NCBI GenBank assembly: GCA_031271965.1
Contig: JAISUS010000022.1
Coordinates: 124,001-188,000 of the forward strand
Origin: Prevotella sp.
Lineage (GTDB): Bacteria > Bacteroidota > Bacteroidia > Bacteroidales > Dysgonomonadaceae
Reading direction: 5' to 3'
Length of the DNA: 64,000 bases
Translations under genes and position numbers: made by a program
The notes under the pieces: generated by a model
Databases searched by the model: none
What the model was told of the DNA's origin: nothing
What the model saw: the letters and a program-made list of their open reading frames with translations, nothing else
Shown: positions 15,757-25,196 of the stretch, piece after piece
Position numbering within the stretch: the first letter of the stretch is position 1
Layout: each line of letters begins with the position of its first letter

Positions 15757-16308
15757 ATGATATTACCGATATATTTGTACGGACAACCTGTTCTTAGAAA
15801 GGTGGCTAAAGAAATCACACCGGACTATCCCAAAATCGAGGAACTCATAACCAACATGTTTGAAACAATGTATAATGCCGATGGAATAGGCTTAGCTGCT
15901 CCACAGGTAGGACTTGACATCAGGCTTTTCGTTATAGATTTAGAGCCTTTAGCTGAAGACAATCCCAAATATTCAGGGTTCAAGAAGGTTTTTATAAATC
16001 CGAAGATAATTGAATCAACTGGTGAGTTAGTGAAAATGGAAGAGGGTTGCCTTAGCCTACCGGGAATAAATGAAACAGTTGAACGAGAAGAAAAGGTCCG
16101 CATACAGTATCTCGATGAAAACTTTACACCTCATGATGAGGTATATGGCGACTTTTTTGCCCGCTGCATCCAACATGAATATGACCACATTGAGGCCAAA
16201 CTTTTTATAGATCGCATATCGGGGATCAGAAAACAAATGATAAAAAGCAAACTAAATAACCTGATAAAAGGAAAGGTAAATTGCCATTACAAAGTGAAAC
16301 CCGTATAA
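15757..16308 (+). CDS. def: Peptide deformylase
   Basis: The 183-residue cytosolic deformylase has motif [12 protein letters not shown] from residue 43, motif II EGCLS at 96-100 with metal ligand Cys98, and motif III HEYDH at 140-144. It removes the formyl group from nascent polypeptides. There is no signal peptide, in contrast to the lipoprotein homologue at 12643. It lies six bases after ruvX and 25 bases before the first Wza-like gene, so the exopolysaccharide genes may be partly read from the ruvX promoter. Confidence 0.96.
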   Translation: MILPIYLYGQPVLRKVAKEITPDYPKIEELITNMFETMYNADGIGLAAPQVGLDIRLFVIDLEPLAEDNPKYSGFKKVFINPKIIESTGELVKMEEGCLSLPGINETVEREEKVRIQYLDENFTPHDEVYGDFFARCIQHEYDHIEAKLFIDRISGIRKQMIKSKLNNLIKGKVNCHYKVKPV

Positions 16309-16333
16309 TCTAAAAACTGAGAAACCCGATAAT

Positions 16334-17146
16334 ATGAAAAGTGTAATAAAGATACTCCTGATACTCATATGTATTGCATCCGGTTTCAGTTCTTGTATAA
16401 CGAATAAAGAGCTGGATTATTTACAAGATATAAAATTGAAATATCCTGAAATAATAATGCATCCCGAGGAATATAAAATAATCCCTGGCGATCAGTTGTT
16501 AATTGTAGTCTACACAGTAGATGAAGAAACCAGAACACTTTTCTCGAGCTATACCCCTCGCTTTTCGGGACAAAACATTACCGACCGCACATCGGGCGAT
16601 GTGTATCAACAAGCACGCGGACTGGATGATGCGAGTGGAGTAAGCCCTATCTCAGTTTATGCAGACGGTACCATTACATTCCCTTATATAGGAAGTATAT
16701 ATGTACAAGGGCAAACTTTATTAGAAGTACGCGAAAATATTTCTGCCAAATTAGATGCCTTTTCAGATGGTACCACAGCAGAGGTATCATTGTACAATAG
16801 ATTTTTCAGCATACTCGGAGAAGCAGAAGCTGACCGTATATTAATGCCTAAAACCTCACTAACCATATTTGAGGCTCTTGCTATAGGCAGCTCCCTTGGC
16901 CCGTACGCGGACCGATCGAAAGTGAGTATCATAAGGCAAACCGATTCCGGATCAAAGACAAAAACCTTTGATCTCAGAAGCAAAGATATAATAGATACCG
17001 AGTTCTATTATATTCAACCAAACGACGTTATTTATGTTCCTCAATTAAAAAGAAAATTCTTGGGCTCAACTACTTCATTCGCCGGAGCTTTTGGATTGAT
17101 AACATCGTTAGCCGGGGTTATAATATTTACACTTAGAGTCTTTTAG
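16334..17146 (+). CDS. Wza-like polysaccharide export lipoprotein, copy 1
   Basis: The 270-residue protein has a lipoprotein signal (MKSVIKILLILICIASGFSSC, lipobox FSSC). A Poly_export domain follows (IIPGDQLLIVVYTVDE near residue 54), then SLBB-type repeats (SVYADGTITFPYIGSIYVQG near 106; SLTIFEALAIGSSLGPYADR near 177). It ends in a hydrophobic segment (ITSLAGVIIFTLRVF), probably the outer-membrane-spanning helix. It should form the outer-membrane exit channel for capsular or exopolysaccharide. A second Wza-like gene follows after one base. Confidence 0.88.
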   Translation: MKSVIKILLILICIASGFSSCITNKELDYLQDIKLKYPEIIMHPEEYKIIPGDQLLIVVYTVDEETRTLFSSYTPRFSGQNITDRTSGDVYQQARGLDDASGVSPISVYADGTITFPYIGSIYVQGQTLLEVRENISAKLDAFSDGTTAEVSLYNRFFSILGEAEADRILMPKTSLTIFEALAIGSSLGPYADRSKVSIIRQTDSGSKTKTFDLRSKDIIDTEFYYIQPNDVIYVPQLKRKFLGSTTSFAGAFGLITSLAGVIIFTLRVF

Positions 17147-17147
17147 T

Positions 17148-17900
17148 ATGAAATCTATATTCAATTATTTTTTGTTGTGCATTTTTGCTATAGGTGTATT
17201 TTCTTCTTGTATATCCAGCGAGGAGATGAATTATATGCAAAATATTACGCTGAATTATCCGATCAAACCATTTGAAGAATATAGGCTTACTATTGACGAT
17301 AAAATATCTTGTAATATATCCTCCAGCGATAAAGACTTGGTGGGAACATTTAACACAGTGCTTACCCCGAACCAATCAGCAGCTAAAACATATATAATCT
17401 ATAGCGATAGCACTGTGATCCTTCCATTTTTCGGAAAAGTAAAAATAGCAGGGCTTACTGTCCAGGGAGCAGAAAAGGTTATACAAAAAATGATGCAGGA
17501 ATCTGTAAAAGATGCTCAAGTTAAAGTTACACTAGCCAGTAATAATTTTTATATACTAGCTTCAAACAAGCGAAACTACCAATCTGTTTACAAAGAAAAT
17601 ATGACTATTTATCAGGCGTTAGCCGTTGCCCAGCAGACCACCAGTTCAATGGATATATCCAAAATAAGTATTCTAAGAAGAGATGCCGCAGGTAGAACCA
17701 TACAAAAAACTTTCGATTTAAGATCCCAAGACCTTGTCCAGTCGGAATTTTATTATATTAAACCAAACGACCTGATCTATATCCCTACAAATAAACGATC
17801 TTTCTTTAATATAGAATCATTAGGAGCATTTACCAGCGCAATGATGATCCCTTTGACCTTCTTGGTTTATACAGTATTGTACAACTATAACGACTTATAA
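17148..17900 (+). CDS. Wza-like polysaccharide export lipoprotein, copy 2
   Basis: The 250-residue protein has lipobox FSSC and begins after the signal with ISSEEMNYMQNITLNYP, parallel to ITNKELDYLQDIKLKYP in the first copy, so the two are tandem paralogues. It contains the Poly_export domain (YRLTIDDKISCNISSSDKD near 45) and SLBB-like segments (YSDSTVILPFFGKVKIAG near 85), and ends with a hydrophobic helix (MMIPLTFLVYTVLY). The divergence is high. The two might form a mixed ring or export different products. It is seven bases upstream of the Wzc-like kinase. Confidence 0.86.
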   Translation: MKSIFNYFLLCIFAIGVFSSCISSEEMNYMQNITLNYPIKPFEEYRLTIDDKISCNISSSDKDLVGTFNTVLTPNQSAAKTYIIYSDSTVILPFFGKVKIAGLTVQGAEKVIQKMMQESVKDAQVKVTLASNNFYILASNKRNYQSVYKENMTIYQALAVAQQTTSSMDISKISILRRDAAGRTIQKTFDLRSQDLVQSEFYYIKPNDLIYIPTNKRSFFNIESLGAFTSAMMIPLTFLVYTVLYNYNDL

Positions 17901-17907
17901 ATCTACT

Positions 17908-20310
17908 ATGGATATAAATAAAAAAGCAATAGATTCTGATCCGTATTTTGAAGAAGTAAAATCAAAAACAAATATTTCATTTGACTTTGTATTATGGTTT
18001 TATAGAATATTGAAATACTGGTATCTATTTGTTATTTCCATTATTCTTTTCATGGCTTATGCTTACATAAAAAATAAATCGTGGGTTCCTGTATATGGAA
18101 TACAATCTATGATAATATTGGAAAATAGAGGTACATCCAGTGTATTATCCGGCTCGGTACCACTCGGAAGCATTTTGCGTAATACAGAAAATCAGCAAAT
18201 CGTACTGCAATCATACGGGCTAGTGCAACGAACTGTAGAGAAACTTCCTAAGAAGATGCATATCGATTATTTTATCCAAACCAGATTTAAAACAATAAGC
18301 CAATATACTGATAAGCCAATCGAGGTTGTAATAGACAGTCTTCAAACAGACCTGAGTTCCGAAGCGTATCACTACACATACAACATTACATATATTAATG
18401 AAAATCAATGCCGTGTCTCGTACAAGGAAAATCCGGAAAGTGATGAAGAAATCTCTTTCAACGCTACTTTCGATCAGGAAATTAACAATAAGCTGTTTAA
18501 AATCAAACTAAGAAAAACAAACAGTTTCAAACCCGATTTCCTCCCATTTAGTGTAAGGTTTCTAACGAATAGCGAGCTACTCGGTATGTATAACGGGAGG
18601 ATAGGCACAAATCTCAAGTCAGAGACCTCAACTGCCCTCATACTTTTGATGAATGGTACCGATCCCGCAAAAGATATGGATTTCATGACTGCTCTTTTGA
18701 ATGAATTCCAGAACTATAACCTAACTTTGAAAAATGAGCAGGCAGATCTAACTATTGACTTTCTTGATGTCCAGATAAAAATCATCGACGATTCGCTGAC
18801 TGAATCCAGAATAAAGCTGGAAAAATTTCAAAAAGAAACAGGTGTCTATGAGATTTCATCCTCTGAGTTTAGAAAGGAGCTCGACAAAGCCGATGAAGAA
18901 AAAGATGGTTTAGCCATTCAAGAGAAAGCAATGCTTATTGTTGCCGATAAAGTGGTACCTAATATAAAAGGAAATACAGAATTGATCGACCCTGCCACTC
19001 TAGGTCTGGAAGGTGCAGCTGCCGCCAGACTAAGCACCTACATCAATGAATATAATGGAATTATAATAAAGGCTAAGAATTTAGGCCCGAAAAGCCCATT
19101 ATATACTTCTACTATAAATGACCTGAATGAGCTCAGGATGAAAATACTGAAAGAAATTCAAACCAGCCAAATGGCTTTACAAGATCAAAAAAATATTTTA
19201 ATAAAAAAATATCAGACAACGTATGATAAGCTGGAAAATCTTCCTCCTCAAGAGCGAGACTTGATTAAATTTCAGCGTGAATATGAGGTAAATCAGATGT
19301 ATCATCAGTTCTTAACACAGAGGCAATATGAAGCAAAGATACAGAAGGCATCGAACACGCCCGACAACTACGTATGGGAATGGCCTCGGACAATAGGAGG
19401 CGCTATCAACGGAGGCGAGATTAACAAAAACTATATGTACTTCTTCCTTATTAGTTTGATTATACCTATCATTTTTGTTATTTTCAAAGAAGAAGTCCTC
19501 AATTTTGCGATCATGACAAAAGAAGATTGCGAGAAAATTTCAGGACTTCCTGTTATCGGAACTATCGAAAATATATCCAAAAAATTAACTAATGGTGTTG
19601 TACTTGTCAAAAACTATCCAAAATCCAGTTTCGCCGAATCTTTTCGCAACATGCGGGTACGGATTGAATATATGGCACAACGAGAAAATAAAATAACCGT
19701 ATTGGTTACATCCACTGAACCGGCTGACGGAAAGACTTTCATTGCAACCAATATAGCATCGGTATATCAACTGATGGGCAAAAAAGTAATTATAATCGAC
19801 CTCGACCTAAGGCGTCCATCAGTAGGAAAAACGCTGCAACTAGAAGCACAAAAAGGAATATCTAACTATCTTATAAGCCAAGTAGAACTTGAAGATATAA
19901 TCATTTCACACCCGGACTATGGATTCGATATAATTCCAGCGGGAACCTTGCCTCCGAATCCGAGTGAATTGATAAAAACTGCAAAAACGAAGCAAGTATT
20001 GGAACATCTGAAAGAAACTTACGATTATATAATTATCGACTGTAGTCCGGTAGGATTAGTGTCAGATGCATATATCCTTTCATCAATCGCTGATACTACC
20101 CTATTCGTAGTTCGTCGTGCTAAAACGAATAAGTCTTTCTTCAAGAGTGTAATCAACCAACTGAAATATGATGGAGTCGAAAACATAGCACTTGTATTTA
20201 ATGATGTTAAAGGAAGAGAAGGATATTATGGAACATCTCGTTATTATGGAGATAAGACCTATTACCTCAAGAAAAATTCTTACTACCACGATGATTATTT
20301 TGAAAACTAA
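17908..20310 (+). CDS. Wzc-like chain-length/tyrosine kinase (BY-kinase)
   Basis: The 800-residue protein has a Wzz-type N-terminal membrane helix (about residues 38-56), a long periplasmic coiled-coil part, a GNVR-like segment (LPPQERDLIKFQREYEVN near 449), and a second helix (about 511-529). A cytoplasmic BY-kinase domain follows: Walker A' TEPADGKT at 603-610, the Walker A-type IIIDLDLRRPS near 629, and Walker B-type YDYIIIDCSPVG near 708. The tail is packed with tyrosines (nine Tyr in the last 32 residues), the expected autophosphorylation cluster. It works with Wza across the envelope to export polysaccharide. No glycosyltransferase or polymerase genes are adjacent. Confidence 0.92.
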   Translation: MDINKKAIDSDPYFEEVKSKTNISFDFVLWFYRILKYWYLFVISIILFMAYAYIKNKSWVPVYGIQSMIILENRGTSSVLSGSVPLGSILRNTENQQIVLQSYGLVQRTVEKLPKKMHIDYFIQTRFKTISQYTDKPIEVVIDSLQTDLSSEAYHYTYNITYINENQCRVSYKENPESDEEISFNATFDQEINNKLFKIKLRKTNSFKPDFLPFSVRFLTNSELLGMYNGRIGTNLKSETSTALILLMNGTDPAKDMDFMTALLNEFQNYNLTLKNEQADLTIDFLDVQIKIIDDSLTESRIKLEKFQKETGVYEISSSEFRKELDKADEEKDGLAIQEKAMLIVADKVVPNIKGNTELIDPATLGLEGAAAARLSTYINEYNGIIIKAKNLGPKSPLYTSTINDLNELRMKILKEIQTSQMALQDQKNILIKKYQTTYDKLENLPPQERDLIKFQREYEVNQMYHQFLTQRQYEAKIQKASNTPDNYVWEWPRTIGGAINGGEINKNYMYFFLISLIIPIIFVIFKEEVLNFAIMTKEDCEKISGLPVIGTIENISKKLTNGVVLVKNYPKSSFAESFRNMRVRIEYMAQRENKITVLVTSTEPADGKTFIATNIASVYQLMGKKVIIIDLDLRRPSVGKTLQLEAQKGISNYLISQVELEDIIISHPDYGFDIIPAGTLPPNPSELIKTAKTKQVLEHLKETYDYIIIDCSPVGLVSDAYILSSIADTTLFVVRRAKTNKSFFKSVINQLKYDGVENIALVFNDVKGREGYYGTSRYYGDKTYYLKKNSYYHDDYFEN

Positions 20311-20323
20311 AAAATATATTAAA

Positions 20324-20356
20324 AAGAGAGGTCTAAACAGCCTCTCTTCTTTTTTG
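20324..20356 (+). terminator. Terminator after the Wzc-like gene
   Basis: AAGAGAGG (20324-20331) pairs with CCTCTCTT (20341-20348) across a nine-base loop, followed by CTTTTTTG. It separates the exporter operon from the TPR gene. Confidence 0.82.
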
Positions 20357-20371
20357 TTAATGTATTATTTA

Positions 20372-20379
20372 TATATTTG
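20372..20379 (+). promoter_or_regulatory. -7 box of the TPR gene
   Basis: TATATTTG is an exact TAnnTTTG box, 29 bases before the GTG start at 20409. A TTG at 20354 is closer than the usual spacing. Confidence 0.5.
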
Positions 20380-20408
20380 CCTGACTAAAAATATATAATC
20401 TGTCTATT

Positions 20409-22466
20409 GTGAAGAAAATTATTTTTGCTGTGTTCCTTTTTCTAAGCAGCCTGTTTTCCTCTGCTCAGATAAATACAGACAGGGTTATCCTTATAGGACG
20501 CAATGCGCTTTATTATGAGGATTATGTACTGGCTATCCAATATTTTAATCAGGCGATACAAGCAAAGCCCTATCTGGCTGAACCTTATTTCTTTAGGGCT
20601 GTAGCAAAATATTACCTTGATGACTCTAAAGGAACTGAAGACGATTGTACTCTGGCTCTTGAACGAAATCCGTTCATGTCTAAAGCTTATCAGCTTAGAG
20701 CTGATGCACGCCAAAGCCAGAATAATTATGAAGGAGCATTAGAGGACTACAAAAGGACGTTAGAAGTTTCTCCAAACGATAAGTTCACACTTATCAACAT
20801 GGGTGTCGTAAATATTCAGAAGAAAAATTACGATGAAGCAGAGCAATATTTAGATGCTCTATTGAAAATATATCCTACATTCACTCAGGGATTCTTAACC
20901 AGAGGAGCGATGTATCAGGAGAAAGGCGATACCATCAAAGCCTTCGAAAACTACGACCAAGCCATTAAACTAGATAAATATTACTCTCAATCCTATTCGA
21001 TGAGAGGACTTTTATATTATTATAAAAAAGATTATGACAAGGCGTTAGACGATTTGAATGAATCTATAAAATTAGATCCGCTACAATCCGGCAGCTACAT
21101 AAACAGAGGCCTAATCCGATATTCGAAAAATGATCTCAGAGGAGCAATGGCCGACTATGACAAGGTTATCGACCTTGATCCAAATAGTATCATAGCCAGA
21201 TTTAACAGAGGATTATTAAGATCTCAGGTAGGAGACGACAACCGTGCTATCGCCGATTTCGACGTAGTTATCAAATATGAGCCAAACAACTACATCGCAT
21301 ATTTCAACCGTTCTTTGATTAAAAATAATATCGGAGACTACAACGGAGCATTAGAAGATTTGAATGTGGTTTTAGCCGAATATCCTGAATTTTATCATGG
21401 ATTCTATGCTCGTGCAGAAATCAAACGCAGGCAAAACGACCTCAAAGGAGCCGAACGGGATTTAAATTATGCCCGTAATGAAGAAAGTCGAAAGAATAAG
21501 GAGTTGGCTGCAAAAGGTATATCCGAGGAAGAAGTTACTAAAACAAGGGAAAAATCAGACAAAGACATAGACAAGTTTAGTTTACTTGTTGTAGCTGACA
21601 AGAAAGAGGAAGAAAAAAGTAAGTATGAAAGCAAAGTCAGAGGCCGAATTCAAAACAGACAGGTTAATCTGGAATTAGAACCGAAGTTTATTGTAACATA
21701 TTACGAAAAACCAAGCGAAATAAGACGTTTTGTATATTTCAGCCAATTGGTAGATGCCTTAAATAAAAAATCGGTTCTCCATCGAAAATTGAGAATTACC
21801 AACAGTGAAGCTTCGTTAAACGAATTGCAAATACAAGAGCATTTCAATTCTATTGAAGATTTGTCGAAACGAATCGCAGATTCTCCTAACAATGCAGATT
21901 ATTACTTTGCCCGCGCAATGGATTATTTGCTTGTTCAGGACTTTACAAGTGCAATAGACGATTTCAACAAAACAACAACCATAGACCCTAAATATACACT
22001 GGCATACTTTAACTTAGCTGTTGTGTATACAAAGCAAGTCAACTTAAGAGAGAATATGCCTGAATATGAAAAAAGGGCAGAACAGCCGGACATATTAGCT
22101 TTAAATTCCACAGGGGCCAAAAAGGAAACACCATTAAAAGGTGTATCTCCATCGATGGATTCCGGGAAAATGGAATATGAGCTTATCGAGAAGAATTATA
22201 ATAAAGTAATAGAACTCAATCCGGAGTTTGTCTATGCCTATTTTAACAGAGCTGAAATACGCTATAAACAAGGAGATTATAGAGCTGCCATATTGGATTA
22301 CAACGAGGCATTAAGACGTGACCCTCAATTTGCAGAGGCTTACTACAACCGGGGATTAGCTCGTTTTCAAGTAAGAGATAAAGACCGGGGACTGGAAGAT
22401 ATGCGAAAAGCCGGAGAAATGGGTATCATTGAGGCATATAGTATTATTAAACGTATGACCGAATAA
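20409..22466 (+). CDS. Secreted tetratricopeptide repeat protein
   Basis: The 685-residue protein starts at GTG and has a signal peptide (MKKIIFAVFLFLSSLFSSAQ). About nine TPR units run from residue 25 to 375 (for example YYEDYVLAIQYFNQAIQAKP and YKKDYDKALDDLNESIKLDP). A charged helical linker follows, then about three more TPRs to the end (FNRAEIRYKQGDYRAAILDY). TPRs mediate protein-protein contacts, so it is probably a periplasmic scaffold. It is directly downstream of the Wzc terminator with its own promoter; a role in the polysaccharide system is possible but unproven. The esterase follows after 11 bases. Confidence 0.9.
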   Translation: MKKIIFAVFLFLSSLFSSAQINTDRVILIGRNALYYEDYVLAIQYFNQAIQAKPYLAEPYFFRAVAKYYLDDSKGTEDDCTLALERNPFMSKAYQLRADARQSQNNYEGALEDYKRTLEVSPNDKFTLINMGVVNIQKKNYDEAEQYLDALLKIYPTFTQGFLTRGAMYQEKGDTIKAFENYDQAIKLDKYYSQSYSMRGLLYYYKKDYDKALDDLNESIKLDPLQSGSYINRGLIRYSKNDLRGAMADYDKVIDLDPNSIIARFNRGLLRSQVGDDNRAIADFDVVIKYEPNNYIAYFNRSLIKNNIGDYNGALEDLNVVLAEYPEFYHGFYARAEIKRRQNDLKGAERDLNYARNEESRKNKELAAKGISEEEVTKTREKSDKDIDKFSLLVVADKKEEEKSKYESKVRGRIQNRQVNLELEPKFIVTYYEKPSEIRRFVYFSQLVDALNKKSVLHRKLRITNSEASLNELQIQEHFNSIEDLSKRIADSPNNADYYFARAMDYLLVQDFTSAIDDFNKTTTIDPKYTLAYFNLAVVYTKQVNLRENMPEYEKRAEQPDILALNSTGAKKETPLKGVSPSMDSGKMEYELIEKNYNKVIELNPEFVYAYFNRAEIRYKQGDYRAAILDYNEALRRDPQFAEAYYNRGLARFQVRDKDRGLEDMRKAGEMGIIEAYSIIKRMTE

Positions 22467-22477
22467 AGTATATATAG

Positions 22478-23260
22478 ATGAAATACATTATTATCATATT
22501 TGTACTCCTTAGCCACTTTTTGCATATCAATGCACAGACCGATATGGATATCTTTATTCTTATAGGCCAATCAAATATGGCAGGACGGGGGAATCCAGAT
22601 GGGCAACAACTCAATTTGGATAGTGTATACATGCTAGATAAGAACGGACATTGGATACCAGCATCCGAACCCATACACTTTGACAAATCTGTGGCTGGAA
22701 CAGGCTTAGCAGCATCGTTTGCGGTTGAAGTACGTGAATCAGGACGAAAAATAGGATTAGTCCCTTGTGCTGTAGGCGGAACACCAATAGAATCGTGGAT
22801 GCCAAATGTTGTAGACAAAGCAACAGGCTATACTGTATACAACGATGCTGTGAACAGGATAAAAACAGCTTTAAAATCAGGAAGGCTAAAAGGCATTCTA
22901 TGGCATCAAGGAGAAAGCAATTCGAATAAAGGCGGCTATAAGACTTATGAAGATAATTTTGAGAAATTACTAGCTAATCTAGAAAGAGATTTATCAATCA
23001 ATATTGATACAATTCCCCTGATTACCGGAGAATTGGGTTCTTTTTTTATAACTAAAGAGCCGATGAAAGAAAATGAAGGACTAATTATAAATTCTATACA
23101 ACATCATCTGGCTCAGAAAAAAATAAACCGTTATTGTGTTTCCGCAGCAGGTTTAAATCATAAAGGCGATGAAACACATTTCGATACCCCATCGTTAAGA
23201 GAACTAGGGAAACGTTATGCTGAAGGATATAAAACGGTTAGAAAAAAGATGAGCCAATAA
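22478..23260 (+). CDS. Secreted SGNH/SASA carbohydrate esterase
   Basis: The 260-residue protein has a signal peptide (MKYIIIIFVLLSHFLHINAQ). It shows the catalytic features of the sialate-O-acetylesterase / carbohydrate esterase family 6 fold: GQSNMAG from residue 30 with nucleophile Ser32, WHQGESNS with His143, and DETHFD with Asp231 and His234. It should remove acetyl groups from polysaccharide or sialic acid in the periplasm or outside the cell. Its place after the exporter and TPR genes would fit trimming of exported glycan, but dietary or host glycan is also possible. Confidence 0.88.
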   Translation: MKYIIIIFVLLSHFLHINAQTDMDIFILIGQSNMAGRGNPDGQQLNLDSVYMLDKNGHWIPASEPIHFDKSVAGTGLAASFAVEVRESGRKIGLVPCAVGGTPIESWMPNVVDKATGYTVYNDAVNRIKTALKSGRLKGILWHQGESNSNKGGYKTYEDNFEKLLANLERDLSINIDTIPLITGELGSFFITKEPMKENEGLIINSIQHHLAQKKINRYCVSAAGLNHKGDETHFDTPSLRELGKRYAEGYKTVRKKMSQ

Positions 23261-23294
23261 TTCTTCTTTAAAAAAGAATGAAACTATAATCACA

Positions 23295-23322
23295 ACAAAG
23301 GCTGTCTGTAGACAGCCTTTGT
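23295..23322. terminator. Bidirectional terminator between convergent genes
   Basis: A perfect 12-base stem ACAAAGGCTGTC (23295-23306) / GACAGCCTTTGT (23311-23322) with a TGTA loop lies between the esterase and the convergent nucleoside kinase gene and could serve both strands. Confidence 0.75.
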
Positions 23323-23330
23323 CGTTCGTT

Positions 23331-24998
23331 TTAATATTTAAAACTACTTCCCCCTAAAAATTCTCTCAATAAAGATGTTGGAGGTAATTCTCTGTCGTTT
23401 ATATAATTGAAATATTTTAAAAACTTCAATAACCGGTGTGCCTCAGCATATTCGGGCACATTATTCGGCACTTGAGACAATATAGGCTCGGCATATTTTC
23501 TTAAAGCGGCTAGTTCATACATCATTGCCGAATTAAACATCACATCTGCATTTTCCTGATATGGGAATATCCACTTATCTTCCCCTTTTCTCACACTAGG
23601 CCAACGGGAAATAGTATCTATTGCCGAATAATTACGATAACGATAGTCACGGACTAAACGACGCAGAAGCCGATTGTCTGTTGTCGGTATCCAGTTATGG
23701 TCATCTAATGAAATAGTAGTAAGAGCGGATACATATATTTTATATTTGAAATTATCAGGTATGCTACGAGTCAATTCCGGATTCAGTCCATGTATTCCTT
23801 CTATGATCAAAATAGAATTTTCTTCCAATTGAAGTCTATGACCTTTATATTCTCTTTGGCCTGTTGTAAAATTGAACGTTGGCAATTCAACTTCTTCTCC
23901 TCTCAGCAATTTCTCCAAGTCTTCGTTAAACTTAGATATATCAAGCGCATATAATGATTCAAAATCATATCCTCCGTTTTCATCCAATGGAGTATTTTCC
24001 CTATTTACAAAGTAGTCATCCAGGGATAACCCTACCGGCTTAATCAAATTGACCATCATTTGCACCTCGAGTCTCATTCTGAATGTAGTTTTTCCAGACG
24101 AAGACGGCCCCGATATTAAAACTACTTTTATGCCATTTCCTGTGTGGGAAGCTATTTCAGCTGCAATATTAGCTATCGCTTTCTCCTGATAAGCTTCGGA
24201 AATTTTAATTATTCTCGGCATTTCTCCTTGCTGATTCGCCTTGTTCATATCTCCAACATTGTCCAAACCTATGATATTCAGAAACTTTAAATGCTCCTTA
24301 TAAACATTGTACATTTTTTTCTGAGGAATGACAGGCTCTAATTCTACAGGATTTTCACGGTTTGGGATACGTAATAACAAGCCGTCATTGTATAGTTCGA
24401 GATCAAACAAATCTATATACCCCGTAGAAGGAGTCAGGCAACCATAAAAATAATCGACAGCTCCATTCATTTTATAATATTTAGAATATAACTCTCCCGA
24501 TGTTTCCAACAAAATCGCCTTATCTTCGAAACCTCTCTCCCTGAACATTTCTACGACTTTTACCGTTTCTTCTTCCACACACTGAAAGGGAATATCGGCA
24601 TCAATATACTTCTGTATCTTCACCTTAATTGCATCTACTATATCCTGATCAACCACCGGAACATTGTTTATCCGACAAAAATAACCTAATGATATAGGAT
24701 GTTCTATCAACAACTGGGCATTTGGACAAACCTCTGCCACAGCCCGGCTAAATAAAAAACATAGCGAACGGACATAAGCCCGCATACCTGAAGGCTCAGA
24801 TATACTTATAAATGATACTGTCTTATTGTTATATACCTGATATGTCAGAGGCTCTGTTTTGTTATTAACTTTTGCCGTCACAATCTTGTGCTTAGACTTT
24901 ACGTCGAACTCTTCAAGTATTTGAACCAGATTTGATCCGACAGGAACATCTTTGTAGGACGCAGCGTTTGTACAATAAATAGTTACTTTATTTTCCAT
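23331..24998 (-). CDS. TGS-domain/uridine kinase-like nucleoside kinase
   Basis: The 555-residue protein has an N-terminal TGS-like segment (MENKVTIYCTNAASYKDV) and a region resembling the editing domain of threonyl-tRNA synthetase (up to about residue 230). A P-loop kinase related to uridine kinase / phosphoribulokinase follows, with Walker A SGPSSSGKTTF near residue 295 and the acceptor-side LSLDDYFVNRENTP and IEGIHGLNPELTR segments. The domain fusion is well known in Bacteroidetes and Firmicutes. The kinase should phosphorylate uridine or cytidine; what the tRNA-synthetase-like part does is not known. Confidence 0.88.
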   Translation of the reverse strand: MENKVTIYCTNAASYKDVPVGSNLVQILEEFDVKSKHKIVTAKVNNKTEPLTYQVYNNKTVSFISISEPSGMRAYVRSLCFLFSRAVAEVCPNAQLLIEHPISLGYFCRINNVPVVDQDIVDAIKVKIQKYIDADIPFQCVEEETVKVVEMFRERGFEDKAILLETSGELYSKYYKMNGAVDYFYGCLTPSTGYIDLFDLELYNDGLLLRIPNRENPVELEPVIPQKKMYNVYKEHLKFLNIIGLDNVGDMNKANQQGEMPRIIKISEAYQEKAIANIAAEIASHTGNGIKVVLISGPSSSGKTTFRMRLEVQMMVNLIKPVGLSLDDYFVNRENTPLDENGGYDFESLYALDISKFNEDLEKLLRGEEVELPTFNFTTGQREYKGHRLQLEENSILIIEGIHGLNPELTRSIPDNFKYKIYVSALTTISLDDHNWIPTTDNRLLRRLVRDYRYRNYSAIDTISRWPSVRKGEDKWIFPYQENADVMFNSAMMYELAALRKYAEPILSQVPNNVPEYAEAHRLLKFLKYFNYINDRELPPTSLLREFLGGSSFKY

Positions 24999-25134
24999 GG
25001 ATTTTTATGATTTTTCCTCATGCAAAGTTCTAAATAATCCTTAAAGTATAAAGATAAGAAAATCATTAATCTTAAATAATCACATACCATACTTATTCCC
25101 TCTTCCTACCTATAGAATAACGTTTCTTAACCAT

Positions 25135-25166
25135 AAAAAATACGGATTGCACCTCTGCAACCCGTA
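25135..25166 (-). terminator. Terminator of asnA
   Basis: On the minus strand TACGGGTTGCA pairs with TGCAATCCGTA (one mismatch) across a four-base loop (25141-25166) and is followed by a run of six T (25140-25135). Confidence 0.8.
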
Positions 25167-25196
25167 ATATATAGAATTATATTTAATAAATATCAA

